Positions 1-6,772 of a stretch of DNA of 22,575 nucleotides are shown here, in pieces (within the stretch, counting starts at the first letter, position 1; the number at the start of each line of letters is the position of its first letter). The stretch is taken from positions 1-22,575 of IMG/VR virus record IMGVR_UViG_3300040801_003929, one strand, 5' to 3'. Under the pieces are notes generated by a model that was not told the origin of the DNA, searched no databases, and saw only the letters and a list, made by a program, of their open reading frames with translations. This DNA comes from a virus. The position numbers and the translations under genes are program-made.

Positions 1-1
1 A

Positions 2-169
2 GTTGATAAAAGGCAGCTATTAAGAGACCCAAGAATTGTTTCTTATTTTAACGCATGCGCCGCGTACTTTCCGGATGTAGAAAAGCGGGCGCAATATGAA
101 GCTAAGTTGGTGGCTTATATCAATGAAGTGGAAGCCGCTAGCGACTATGATACTTTAAATTGGATGTAG
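2..169 (+). CDS. C-terminal fragment of an unidentified protein (cut by window edge)
   Basis: The frame opening at base 2 reads 55 codons without a stop and ends in TAG at 167-169. The visible residues are a soluble, mixed-charge, helix-rich tail with motifs such as VSYFNACAAYFPDVEKRAQYE and the terminus DTLNWM. No family is recognised. The next gene begins two bases after the stop, so the two are probably co-transcribed. Without the 5' part no function can be given. Confidence rests on the long open frame and the tight junction with the following gene. Confidence 0.6.
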   Translation, partial: VDKRQLLRDPRIVSYFNACAAYFPDVEKRAQYEAKLVAYINEVEAASDYDTLNWM

Positions 170-170
170 C

Positions 171-359
171 GTGAAACTTTACGACTTTGGCTCTATTCTC
201 ATTATTGTTATCATTTCGGCGGGGGTTATGATCGCTTTAATAGATACGATTTCGGATGCCGCATGGCCCGATGACAACCCGATAGAAGAGATAGAAGAAC
301 AATTGATTGAAGATATTACGGGGTTAGATATTGACCTAACCCCCGACACTCCGGAGTGA
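171..359 (+). CDS. small single-membrane-segment protein with acidic tail
   Basis: A 62-residue protein starting with GTG at 171, one base after the upstream stop. Residues 8-25 (SILIIVIISAGVMIALID) form one predicted membrane helix. The rest is strongly acidic (EEIEEQLIEDITG) and ends DTPE. The layout, with a short N-terminus, one helix and an acidic soluble tail, is typical of small phage membrane proteins, but no family is recognised. Its stop at 357-359 directly abuts the convergent minus-strand small ORF ending at 360. The GTG start is inferred from the frame and spacing; no strong ribosome binding site is seen. Confidence 0.55.
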   Translation: MKLYDFGSILIIVIISAGVMIALIDTISDAAWPDDNPIEEIEEQLIEDITGLDIDLTPDTPE

Positions 360-467
360 TTAACTTCCGGGATCTCCTTTTCTTTTTTTCATCCGTTTAA
401 TTTCAATCCAAATTCCGCTTATCCAAATAAATAAAAGAGTAATAAAAAAAAAGCATAGAAATATCAA
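360..467 (-). CDS. putative 35-residue membrane peptide at the end of the recombination operon
   Basis: On the minus strand a TTG codon at 467-465 overlaps the TGA stop of the YqaJ-like gene (TTGA), preceded by an AAGAGAGAT purine-rich stretch. The frame runs 35 codons to a TAA at 362-360. The peptide is a single hydrophobic helix (LCFFFITLLFIWISGIWI) followed by a strongly basic tail (KRMKKRKGDPGS), an N-out/C-in type topology. The stop lies next to the stop of the convergent plus-strand gene, so the packing is exact. The evidence is the stop/start overlap, the membrane-plus-basic pattern and the tight fit. The non-ATG start is the weak point. Confidence 0.42.
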   Translation of the reverse strand: MIFLCFFFITLLFIWISGIWIEIKRMKKRKGDPGS

Positions 468-1342
468 ATCTCTCTTATATCCCAAAATACACTATCCGGT
501 TTTCTATAAGTGTTAAGATCAAATTCTTTTTGCAAAGGGTATTTTTCGCTCGCCTTTTGCCATAGTTTTTCCCAGTCAACCGTTCCTTGGCGAGTTTTTC
601 TTTTGAGGGATATTCCAAATCCCTGGCAAGTTCCATCATCGGTGAAATCAATCATCTTTTGTCTCAGTTCTTTTTCTCTTTTCTGAAGCTTGTCTTTTTC
701 TTTTTTTAGCTCTTTCCATTCTTGAGCATATATAGAAAATTCAAAATCAGTGATCATCTGAGAATCTTTTTCAGAAAGAGAGGGCGGATCGAAATTTACC
801 ATGCACTGATAAAATTCATAGGCACTATGATATAAAATTTCATTGATATACGCATCATTTTTCCTAACGATTGTATGAACGACCTCGCCGCAATAATAAT
901 GCGCTAAGATGCATATCTCATAGCCGGTAACAAAGAGCTGCCATTGTATTTGTGGATAGTACATATCCGGGCAGCTACCGCGACGTACCATTTCATGATT
1001 ACCCTTAGAAGTGCATTTAATTTCTAAAATGACTTTTGCTTGTTCATCGCATCCATCTAATGACGCAGCTGCCCAAGAAAAGCGGGGATGTTCCTTAACT
1101 ATCGGCCAAAAAAGATACTCCATAGAGTCATTAACATAATCCCTTATTTCAGGTTCAAGCTCTTTTCCATATTTCATGGCTCCGGTTTCTTTTTCATCAG
1201 CAATGAAGCCAACTTTTTTTCTCCATAAATCATAAGGGGTACAGTAGGGAGAAATTCCTAAAATAATAGGAAGATCAGAGGCGCAGACTTTTTCTTTTCT
1301 CCAATCGAGCCACTCTTGCGTATTTTGTTCTAAAGATTGCAT
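464..1342 (-). CDS. YqaJ-like viral exonuclease (recombination)
   Basis: A 292-residue protein of the YqaJ/lambda-exonuclease family, PD-(D/E)XK nucleases that resect double-stranded DNA ends to give 3' overhangs for a partner annealing protein. Seen directly: the N-terminal EWLDWRKEKVCASDLPIILG signature (residues 10-29), catalytic D97 in SLDG, E107-x-K109 in LEIK, and the YPQIQWQ helix (129-135) that completes the site. A charged coiled-coil stretch (KKEKDKLQKREKELRQKM) follows at about 215-232. It is the last large gene of a minus-strand operon with the Bet-like protein, the usual exonuclease/annealase pairing. Its start overlaps the preceding small gene by 13 bases. The ATG at 1342 is the natural start. 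Confidence 0.9.
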   Translation of the reverse strand: MQSLEQNTQEWLDWRKEKVCASDLPIILGISPYCTPYDLWRKKVGFIADEKETGAMKYGKELEPEIRDYVNDSMEYLFWPIVKEHPRFSWAAASLDGCDEQAKVILEIKCTSKGNHEMVRRGSCPDMYYPQIQWQLFVTGYEICILAHYYCGEVVHTIVRKNDAYINEILYHSAYEFYQCMVNFDPPSLSEKDSQMITDFEFSIYAQEWKELKKEKDKLQKREKELRQKMIDFTDDGTCQGFGISLKRKTRQGTVDWEKLWQKASEKYPLQKEFDLNTYRKPDSVFWDIREI

Positions 1343-1629
1343 GATTCCCCCTTGATGGTTTCTAGCATCCCAATATTAATCAGTCGAATTAAAGATATAA
1401 ATTTATTTTTCGATTCTATCTCCTTCTCAAATTCACAAATAAAAGCTCTGCAAAAATTTTCTGCATCATGCAAGCTTTCGCAAGAAATCAAAAAAAGCGA
1501 TCTTTTATCTGTATTTAAATTAATTCTATAAACCTGATCTTCTAAATTTATGGAAAGCTCAATTAGGTTATTGTTATGAAGATTTATAAGACCTATATTC
1601 GGCAACTTTTCATATTGTAAAAACTTCAT
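1330..1629 (-). CDS. hypothetical protein between annealase and exonuclease
   Basis: A 99-residue protein of no recognised family, lying between the Bet-like and YqaJ-like genes. Its ATG overlaps the Bet stop (ATGA) and its 3' end overlaps the exonuclease start by 13 bases, so translational coupling in one operon is likely. The sequence looks like a small beta-rich fold (LIELSINLEDQVYRINL) followed by a helix with SLHDAENFCRAFICEFEKEI. The sheet-then-helix plan with an AENFCRAFI-like helix is loosely like the small protein at 8370-8570 (EAKNALRFI), but that is only a resemblance. The position suggests a recombination accessory role; this is inference. Confidence 0.65.
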   Translation of the reverse strand: MKFLQYEKLPNIGLINLHNNNLIELSINLEDQVYRINLNTDKRSLFLISCESLHDAENFCRAFICEFEKEIESKNKFISLIRLINIGMLETIKGESCNL

Positions 1630-2372
1630 TTTATTTTCTCCTTATGAGCGCGAATAAAATTTGCGCAGGCTTTCATTTGTTTTGGTTCGAGATCGGCTAC
1701 AGTAGAAACATCGCAAAACTGCAACATCCTTTTTTTTAGATCTTCTCCGTTTGGTAAAGCTTTGAAGTACTCTTCGATTTCTTGGACTTTATCTAAGGGT
1801 ATATATTCTTTAGGCTCTTCTTCTTTTTTTTCTGAGTTTGCTTCGCTTTTTTGCGATTGGTCCATTTCATCTTCAGAATATAGACCCGACAGGTCCCCTG
1901 GGAAAGCGCGTCTCAATGCTCTTGCCTCAGCACATTTTTCAAGCATGACATGGGGCATTTTTGCCCATAAGGGAGAGGTTCCAAAATATTCTCTTAAGTA
2001 AGCGATCGCCGCGACCTCATGCCAGGTAGTTCCAACGAGTTTTTTAACATATGCCGTAGCACTGATAAGAGCGCCTTTATCGTCATGTGTAAATTCTGTC
2101 GGCCTTCCGGGCGCGTATTTTCCTGTGCGCTCTGCAATCAAGCGAAAGCCATCAATGCTCGTTTGAATTGTCATTTGATTTTTGCGCTTAATGGCGTAAA
2201 TCTGGCGTGCTATGGGGTCGAGCTTATGACGCATGCAGATATAGAGAAACATTTCAAATTCTTGTTGAGTAAGACCCGGAGCGACTACGTTTTTTATAAT
2301 CTCAATTTGTTCCTCGGTAAAATGCACAGCGCCGTTTTCGGCGCTGTGATTAAGTTTGATAACTTGGCTCAT
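1626..2372 (-). CDS. bet: Bet/RecT-family single-strand annealing protein
   Basis: A 248-residue protein matching the phage Bet (Red-beta) annealing family, close to the 261 residues of lambda Bet. These proteins coat single-stranded DNA left by the exonuclease and pair it with complementary strands. Seen directly: TQQEFEMFLYICMRHKLDP, the substrate-fold stretch QIYAIKRKN, TIQTSIDGFRLIAERTGKY, and the C-terminal-core signature MLEKCAEARALRRAFP. An acidic lysine/glutamate linker (QKSEANSEKKEEEPKEY) then leads to a small C-terminal helical domain, where such proteins bind their partner. It overlaps the upstream gene by ATGA and the downstream gene by ATGA. Coupling with the YqaJ-like nuclease supports the role. 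Confidence 0.92.
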   Translation of the reverse strand: MSQVIKLNHSAENGAVHFTEEQIEIIKNVVAPGLTQQEFEMFLYICMRHKLDPIARQIYAIKRKNQMTIQTSIDGFRLIAERTGKYAPGRPTEFTHDDKGALISATAYVKKLVGTTWHEVAAIAYLREYFGTSPLWAKMPHVMLEKCAEARALRRAFPGDLSGLYSEDEMDQSQKSEANSEKKEEEPKEYIPLDKVQEIEEYFKALPNGEDLKKRMLQFCDVSTVADLEPKQMKACANFIRAHKEKIK

Positions 2373-2692
2373 AGTGCGGCCTCCTTAAATGCATGATTTG
2401 TGCTGAGTTGATCCGCAACCGCCTTTTGATATCCCGCGGCAAAATGAAAAAGTTTATCCGAGCCTTTTTTCTCAAGTTTTGGCTCGTTCATGCGTATGTT
2501 CATATTTAGGCGGCAGCCAAGTTCTTCAAGACAATTTTCAAGATCGGCGATGTTGCCTGTTTTGTAAACGGCATCCATGATTCCTTCAAACCATTCTTGC
2601 GCCTCTAAGAGCTTTTCTTCTGCATCTTTTGAGGAGTCAAAATAGTATTGAACTTTCCATTCGCCGTGATCTTGATTGTAATCGGTAACCAT
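2369..2692 (-). CDS. hypothetical first gene of the recombination operon
   Basis: A 107-residue, mildly acidic protein of no recognised family. It starts with ATG at 2692, well placed behind a strong AAAGGAG site on the minus strand, and overlaps the Bet start by four bases (ATGA). The N-terminus (EWKVQYYFDSSKDAEEKLLEAQEWFEGIMDAVYK) looks alpha/beta with a long amphipathic helix. The end (KLFHFAAGYQKAVADQL) is another helix. It is the operon's promoter-proximal gene, next to the divergent control region, so it would be expressed early with the recombination genes. No function is assigned. Confidence 0.7.
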   Translation of the reverse strand: MVTDYNQDHGEWKVQYYFDSSKDAEEKLLEAQEWFEGIMDAVYKTGNIADLENCLEELGCRLNMNIRMNEPKLEKKGSDKLFHFAAGYQKAVADQLSTNHAFKEAAL

Positions 2693-2712
2693 AAGATCTC
2701 CTTTTGTTTGTG

Positions 2713-2753
2713 TGTTGCATTTATTGTCCTAAAGTGGTTCAATATTTGCAACA
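2713..2753. promoter_or_regulatory. divergent operator-like dyad
   Basis: The 86-base gap between the minus-strand recombination operon and the plus-strand Cro-like gene contains an inverted repeat. The left arm TGTTGCATTTATTG (2713-2726) and right arm CAATATTTGCAACA (2740-2753) match at 12 of 14 positions and are separated by 13 bases. Each half-site reads TGTTGCAnnTATTG. Its position between divergent transcription units suggests an operator, probably for the neighbouring Cro-like protein. The symmetry is seen; the binding partner is inferred. Confidence 0.55.
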
Positions 2754-2778
2754 ACAATCATTTTTTTAAGGAGATTTT

Positions 2779-3021
2779 ATGGATTTACCTACATGGATGA
2801 AGAAAAAAAACTTGTCAATTTTACAGGCTTCAAAACGTTTAGGAATAACCTATCGACTTTTACGTTTTTACCTACTTGGTAAAGGAAATTTTGGAAAAAA
2901 AATCGCCGAAAGGGTCGAGGCCGTTACGGAAGGAGAAGTCAATCGAGTAGAGGTGATTTGGCCGGGATATTTGGAAAAAATTCTAAAAACAAATGACGGA
3001 AAAAAAGATCATTCTCTATAG
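2779..3021 (+). CDS. Cro-like helix-turn-helix regulator
   Basis: An 80-residue protein starting with ATG at 2779 behind a clear AAGGAG site. Residues 12-36 (LSILQASKRLGITYRLLRFYLLGKG) form a helix-turn-helix, and EAVTEGEVNRVEVIWP after it follows the pattern of YdaS/P22-Cro-type repressors, in which the tail reads E-x-x-T-x-G-x-V. These small dimeric proteins switch phage transcription by binding operators near their own gene. The dyad at 2713-2753 directly upstream is the natural candidate site, and it would let this protein control both itself and the divergent recombination operon. The lysine-rich ends (MKKKN, KTNDGKKDHSL) are unremarkable. Confidence 0.75.
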   Translation: MDLPTWMKKKNLSILQASKRLGITYRLLRFYLLGKGNFGKKIAERVEAVTEGEVNRVEVIWPGYLEKILKTNDGKKDHSL

Positions 3022-3065
3022 TCAAAAGCTACATAAAAAACTAAAAAATTATATTACGAGGTATT

Positions 3066-3467
3066 ATGCAAGCTACACATGACGCAAGAGCTTTTGTTCG
3101 CCAAATGGAAAGAGCTCACCCCGATGTTACGTTACCTAGTTATAAACCCCCTTATTTGATTCAGGGCTTAAAAAATTGTTATTTTTGGCGAGGGGAGATA
3201 CATCAATTGCCTGCAAATGTAGCCATTATGCCGGCACAAAGCCAAATCCAATACCTTGGCCGATTGTTTGAAGCAGATAAGTACAGTCATTGGTATTTGA
3301 CCCCTTTTGAAAAATCTGAAATACGAAATCAAATACATGCTTTACACCCTTTTGCTCCGGTTTATTCGAAGCTGTCAAAAGTGGTGAAAATCGTAAATTC
3401 TCTGTTTTTGATTATATATTTAGTTAACGTTATAAAACCGGTAATCATAAAACTTTCCAAGGGGTAA
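3066..3467 (+). CDS. hypothetical protein with C-terminal membrane anchor
   Basis: A 133-residue protein of no recognised family, starting at ATG 3066 behind ACGAGG. The first 100 residues are soluble and rich in aromatic and proline residues (SYKPPYLIQGLKNCYFWRGE). Residues 106-129 (VVKIVNSLFLIIYLVNVIKPVI) form one hydrophobic segment, followed by KLSKG, which suggests a tail-anchored membrane protein. The U-box gene begins three bases after its stop, with the ribosome site AAGGGG made by the end of this gene. The two are therefore translated from one message and may act together at a membrane. Confidence 0.65.
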   Translation: MQATHDARAFVRQMERAHPDVTLPSYKPPYLIQGLKNCYFWRGEIHQLPANVAIMPAQSQIQYLGRLFEADKYSHWYLTPFEKSEIRNQIHALHPFAPVYSKLSKVVKIVNSLFLIIYLVNVIKPVIIKLSKG

Positions 3468-3470
3468 AAA

Positions 3471-4394
3471 ATGCAAAACAGACCTTTGATTTTTAGAACT
3501 TTTAGTGATGTAAGCTCTTTTTTTCTAGGCAACCCGGATCTAAAAACACAGAAAAAAAGAAACGATATGTTTCTAAGTGAAAAAGCTCCAAAGTGCCCGG
3601 ATTTTTGGTTTAACTTAATCACTCAATCTACTATGGGAATGGCCGCGGGTGCAAAAGCTGCAGATCTTTTAATAGGAAAAGCTCTAAGAATTGTCAAACT
3701 TCCTGACGATGTTCAACTTTTTGTTCGCGTTTTTTCTGTGGGGCTGGGAGCTCTTTTCGGCGGCGGCTTTACTATGAAATTTATCACAAAATCTGAGGAT
3801 ATGTGGGAATGGAAGCTGCAAAAAACGAAAGAGGGTTATTTTGAAATTATTGATGAAAAACTTCAAGAACATGAAATTTTACAAGAATTTGTTTGCCCGA
3901 TTTCACAAAAAGTAGTTGTCGATCCGGTTAGAACTCCTTGGGGTACAATTTATGATCGCGACGCTCTTTTAAGATGTAAAAGATATTTTAACGGAAACTT
4001 TGAAGACCCGATGAGAAACGGCGAATTTTCCGAATCACAAATATTTTTTGATTACGAAGTTCTTTTTATCGTAAGCAAAGTAAAAAAAGAGATCGTTCAA
4101 AAAGAACAGGGAAACGCTAAAACGCCTAACCTGCACGAGTACCTGGGATATCAAGTTTCGCTTGCTGTGAATAACTTGGAGCTTTCCTATCAAGAAGCAA
4201 AAAATCTTATTATCTCGCTCAAAGGCACGGAAGGTTTCGACGTGGAGAAAGAGCTTGAAGAGTTTGAAAATTATTTTGGGAAAACAGCATATGATACGAT
4301 AGATTTAAGCCTCAGCTGGCATACAATTTTAACGGATCGTTTTAGAAAATTTTACCCTTTAATACAAGAGAAAGCAAAAAATGAAAGTACCTGA
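3471..4394 (+). CDS. U-box domain protein (candidate E3 ubiquitin ligase), membrane-associated
   Basis: A 307-residue protein. Residues about 137-207 match the U-box fold of eukaryotic E3 ubiquitin ligases: EFVCPIS (139-145), VVVDPV (148-153), TPWGTIYDRDAL (155-166), then a DP turn at 179-180 and closing helix EVLFIVSKVKKEI. This follows the canonical CPI-x(n)-DPV-x(n)-G-x-x-YDR order. A U-box binds E2 enzymes without zinc. Upstream, residues 43-104 carry two hydrophobic stretches (IT-QSTMGMAAGAKAADLL and FVRVFSVGLGALFGGGF), suggesting membrane insertion. The C-terminal 100 residues are helical and could bind a target. U-box proteins are known as secreted effectors of intracellular bacteria such as Legionella (LubX). 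An effector role here is inference. Start chosen for the AAGGGG site six bases upstream. Confidence 0.82.
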   Translation: MQNRPLIFRTFSDVSSFFLGNPDLKTQKKRNDMFLSEKAPKCPDFWFNLITQSTMGMAAGAKAADLLIGKALRIVKLPDDVQLFVRVFSVGLGALFGGGFTMKFITKSEDMWEWKLQKTKEGYFEIIDEKLQEHEILQEFVCPISQKVVVDPVRTPWGTIYDRDALLRCKRYFNGNFEDPMRNGEFSESQIFFDYEVLFIVSKVKKEIVQKEQGNAKTPNLHEYLGYQVSLAVNNLELSYQEAKNLIISLKGTEGFDVEKELEEFENYFGKTAYDTIDLSLSWHTILTDRFRKFYPLIQEKAKNEST

Positions 4395-4914
4395 ATTTGA
4401 AATAGTGGGAATTTATCCCCTTTACGGCCGCCGCGGCCGCAATTTAAGCATGAGCGGCCACGTATATATCATAGATTGGGATTTGGACATTCGAGGCTTT
4501 GAAATCAAAACAAAAGTCGACGGCGAGACCCGCGTTTTAGATCCTTTGCTGAATAGCTTTGATCATGAAAGCCAAGAGCGCGTTACCTTCCCTGCGGTTT
4601 CAATGGGAAGTAAAATGTATGAGTTGCAAAAAGCAATACAATCGGAGCTAAAAAAAGAGGGGGAAAAGTTTTTTAAAACGTTTGATTTTCCAAAACTTTT
4701 TCCTGCAACGATGACAGAATTTCGTTTTTGGCATCTAGGACCCGAACAACAAAAAGAGTTAACGAAAAAGTACAACCTTTACCAAAAATGGAAAAAAGAA
4801 ATTGATGAGAGCCCAAAAAGGAAAAAATCGTTTCACAAAAAAGGACAAAGTAGAGCAGACTTTGGAAAGTTCGTTTCACCTCCGTTAAGAACCGATTTGA
4901 AGAAAAGAAAATAA
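4381..4914 (+). CDS. hypothetical basic-tailed protein coupled to the U-box gene
   Basis: A 177-residue protein whose ATG lies 14 bases inside the end of the U-box gene, implying translational coupling. The N-terminal 75 residues look like a compact beta-rich domain (EFEIVGIYPLYGRRGR, GHVYIIDWDLDIRGFEI, RVTFPAVSMGSKMYELQKAI). A helical region and then a very basic end (SPKRKKSFHKKGQSRAD, RTDLKKRK) follow, which would suit nucleic acid or acidic-surface binding. The beta domain with 'FPAVSM' then a helix is vaguely like small PC4- or SpoVG-type folds, but no family can be assigned. It is the last gene of the three-gene cassette. Confidence 0.65.
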   Translation: MKVPEFEIVGIYPLYGRRGRNLSMSGHVYIIDWDLDIRGFEIKTKVDGETRVLDPLLNSFDHESQERVTFPAVSMGSKMYELQKAIQSELKKEGEKFFKTFDFPKLFPATMTEFRFWHLGPEQQKELTKKYNLYQKWKKEIDESPKRKKSFHKKGQSRADFGKFVSPPLRTDLKKRK

Positions 4915-4919
4915 AAAAA

Positions 4920-4937
4920 GCCCCGTTCACACGGGGC
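4920..4937. terminator. hairpin after the U-box operon
   Basis: GCCCCGT (4920-4926), loop TCAC, and ACGGGGC (4931-4937) form a perfect 7-bp stem five bases after the stop of the 4381-4914 gene. The T-run is on the minus-strand side (seven A upstream on plus), so as a classical terminator it works best leftward. On the plus strand it lacks a U tract and would be weak or bidirectional. Confidence 0.5.
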
Positions 4938-5142
4938 AACTAAACCTTAGATTAACACACAAACAAAAGGAATAAATGAATGGGCTTTAAACCCAAAAAA
5001 AGGGCCAAAAAAATAGACAAACCCCTTTTTTATTCGATTCCTTTTTGAGCCTTGCGACTCGGCCACAGTATGAATGAAGCTAAGATAAACTTTCAAGGAA
5101 AACATATTTAAATAAATTATTTACAATCTTTTAGGAGTGTTC

Positions 5143-5442
5143 ATGGATTTAGAGAATTTTTACTTAAAGATTCCGCTCGAAGTTTTAGACGATCCGCGAT
5201 TGAGCGACAGCGAGCGTGTTCTTTATGCGTGGATTTTAAAATTTTGCGAAGAATATGGAGCGTATACCAAAACAGATAAATTTTTAGCAGGAATACAGAA
5301 AATCTCTTTAGGCTGCCTAAAAGCAAGATTAAAAAAATTAGAAGAGTGCGGCTGGATTTACCGGGAAACTCAAAAAGACGGGATGTTTTGGCATCGAAGA
5401 ATTTTAGTGAACGATTTTTTGGAAAAAGGAGAAGCTAATTAA
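5143..5442 (+). CDS. winged-helix replication-type protein (short paralogue)
   Basis: A 99-residue protein. ATG 5143 is chosen over GTG 5137 because TTAGGAG sits at the correct distance from it. The sequence is one winged-helix domain: LSDSERVLYAWILKFCEEYG, then FLAGIQKISLGCLKARLKKL (recognition-helix region) and the wing CGWIYRETQKDGMFWHRRI. It resembles the N-terminal domain of phage replisome organizers. The next gene encodes the same domain (…LKSKLKKLEDENLIYRVTQKNGF), so the two are tandem paralogues. They are joined by a TAATG stop/start overlap. It may modulate or assist the longer initiator; which DNA it binds is unknown. Confidence 0.7.
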   Translation: MDLENFYLKIPLEVLDDPRLSDSERVLYAWILKFCEEYGAYTKTDKFLAGIQKISLGCLKARLKKLEECGWIYRETQKDGMFWHRRILVNDFLEKGEAN

Positions 5443-6314
5443 TGCAAACCGAAAATAGAAAAGAGTTTGAAAATGACATAAAAAATGCGGGAGGAGGAGC
5501 TTACTTCACCATTCCCGCACATGTTATAGAAAACAAAAATATTGATTTTTCCGAAATGATATTATACGCACACATTTCAAATCTTAGCAACAAAAAAGGG
5601 CACTGCTGGGCGAAAGATCAATATTTAGCCGATCTGATGGGAGTTTCTATACAAGAATTAAAAAGCAAATTGAAAAAACTAGAAGATGAAAATCTAATTT
5701 ACCGTGTGACACAAAAAAACGGGTTTTTGTGGGATCGAAAAATTTACACCGATCTTTTCTACCTTAAAGAAAAAAGTTTACAAGAGAGGGAAGTTAAAGA
5801 AAAAAATACCACGTCTTTCACAACCGACGTCGAGGTTTCTACCCAAAGATCAGCGTCTATATATAAGAAACAACTAAGTAAGAAACAAGGTTTGTGCGCC
5901 GAAGGCTCCTCACGGAGCCATCAGGCGCGAGAAAAGACTCTTTCTTCATTCGAGGGAGAAAAATTTGTTGTCACCAAGGACAAGATGATTGAACACGCGG
6001 TGCTTGCAAACCGGGATTGGACTGCCGAGGAGATGAACGAGGCCTGGGAGGTAGTCTTAGCCCGTCAACAGCCAGTAGCAGATTTTTTTGCGCTGATCGA
6101 AGGGATTATCAACAATTTACGAATACGCAAACAAAGAAGAGAATTTTTAGCTACCCGGGAAAAAAAGGAGAAAAAAGAATGCAAAACACAACTCAAAACC
6201 AAAGAGAACGATTCATCGAGCAATGCCAAGCCGAGGTTCTGGGGGACGAGTACCGACAAGTCACTCTTGGAAATGTTAGAGGAGATGCCGGACAAGAACA
6301 CGGAAAAATCTTAA
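5442..6314 (+). CDS. phage replication initiator-like winged-helix protein
   Basis: A 290-residue protein starting in a TAATG overlap with the preceding paralogue. Residues about 28-100 form a winged-helix domain (FSEMILYAHISNLSNKKGHC, DLMGVSIQELKSKLKKLEDE, NLIYRVTQKNGFLWDRKIY). A charged, low-complexity linker follows, then a helical segment around AEEMNEAWEVVLARQQPVADFFALIEGIINNLRIRK with a DnaD/DnaB-partner feel, and a polar tail. The helicase-loader gene is next, as in replisome-organizer/DnaC pairs that open phage origins. Its last 136 bases overlap that gene in another frame. The AT-rich codons and lysine content match the neighbours. Confidence 0.72.
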   Translation: MQTENRKEFENDIKNAGGGAYFTIPAHVIENKNIDFSEMILYAHISNLSNKKGHCWAKDQYLADLMGVSIQELKSKLKKLEDENLIYRVTQKNGFLWDRKIYTDLFYLKEKSLQEREVKEKNTTSFTTDVEVSTQRSASIYKKQLSKKQGLCAEGSSRSHQAREKTLSSFEGEKFVVTKDKMIEHAVLANRDWTAEEMNEAWEVVLARQQPVADFFALIEGIINNLRIRKQRREFLATREKKEKKECKTQLKTKENDSSSNAKPRFWGTSTDKSLLEMLEEMPDKNTEKS

Positions 6315-6772
6315 ACTGGCTTAAAAGCCGCAAAAACATTCTTCTTTTTTCGGGTCCCGTAGGCTGCGGAAAAACCTACATGGCAGCAGCTTTGCTACAT
6401 TACGGCATGATGAACTTTAAATCGTGCCGCGCATGGCCTGAAAAACGCCTTTTTTCGGCCCTTAGAGAGCACATCGGAGAAGGGGTAGGGGGTGACTATG
6501 CCTCGAAGCTTAAAATGCTAACAGATGACGATTTTGTGATTTTAGACGATTTGGGAAGTTCCAAATCGACGGAATGGAGAGTTGATATCATTTTTGATTT
6601 TGTCGACCAGCGTTTCAGCAATGGAAAACCTACTTACATCTCAACCAACTTGAGCCCGCAGGAGATCAAAGAAGTGTATGGGCCAAGAACACACAGCAGA
6701 CTTTTTGCCGCAAGGAACACAATTCTTTATCTTCCAGACGCTCCCGACCTTAGGCAGGAAACCCTTGATTAA
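6179..6772 (+). CDS. DnaC-like helicase loader ATPase
   Basis: A 197-residue AAA+ protein of the DnaC/IstB-like group, which loads the replicative helicase on single-stranded DNA. Seen directly: Walker A GPVGCGKT (59-66), Walker B FVILDDLG (119-126), sensor-1 STN (155-157), and an arginine-rich end R170-THSR174 that fits the arginine finger/sensor-2 region. The ATG at 6179 is chosen because AAGGAG lies eight bases upstream. The frame is open further upstream, but that reading has no good start and lies inside the initiator gene. The first 45 codons thus overlap the end of the initiator gene. The RusA-like gene starts at the stop. Confidence 0.9.
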   Translation: MQNTTQNQRERFIEQCQAEVLGDEYRQVTLGNVRGDAGQEHGKILNWLKSRKNILLFSGPVGCGKTYMAAALLHYGMMNFKSCRAWPEKRLFSALREHIGEGVGGDYASKLKMLTDDDFVILDDLGSSKSTEWRVDIIFDFVDQRFSNGKPTYISTNLSPQEIKEVYGPRTHSRLFAARNTILYLPDAPDLRQETLD

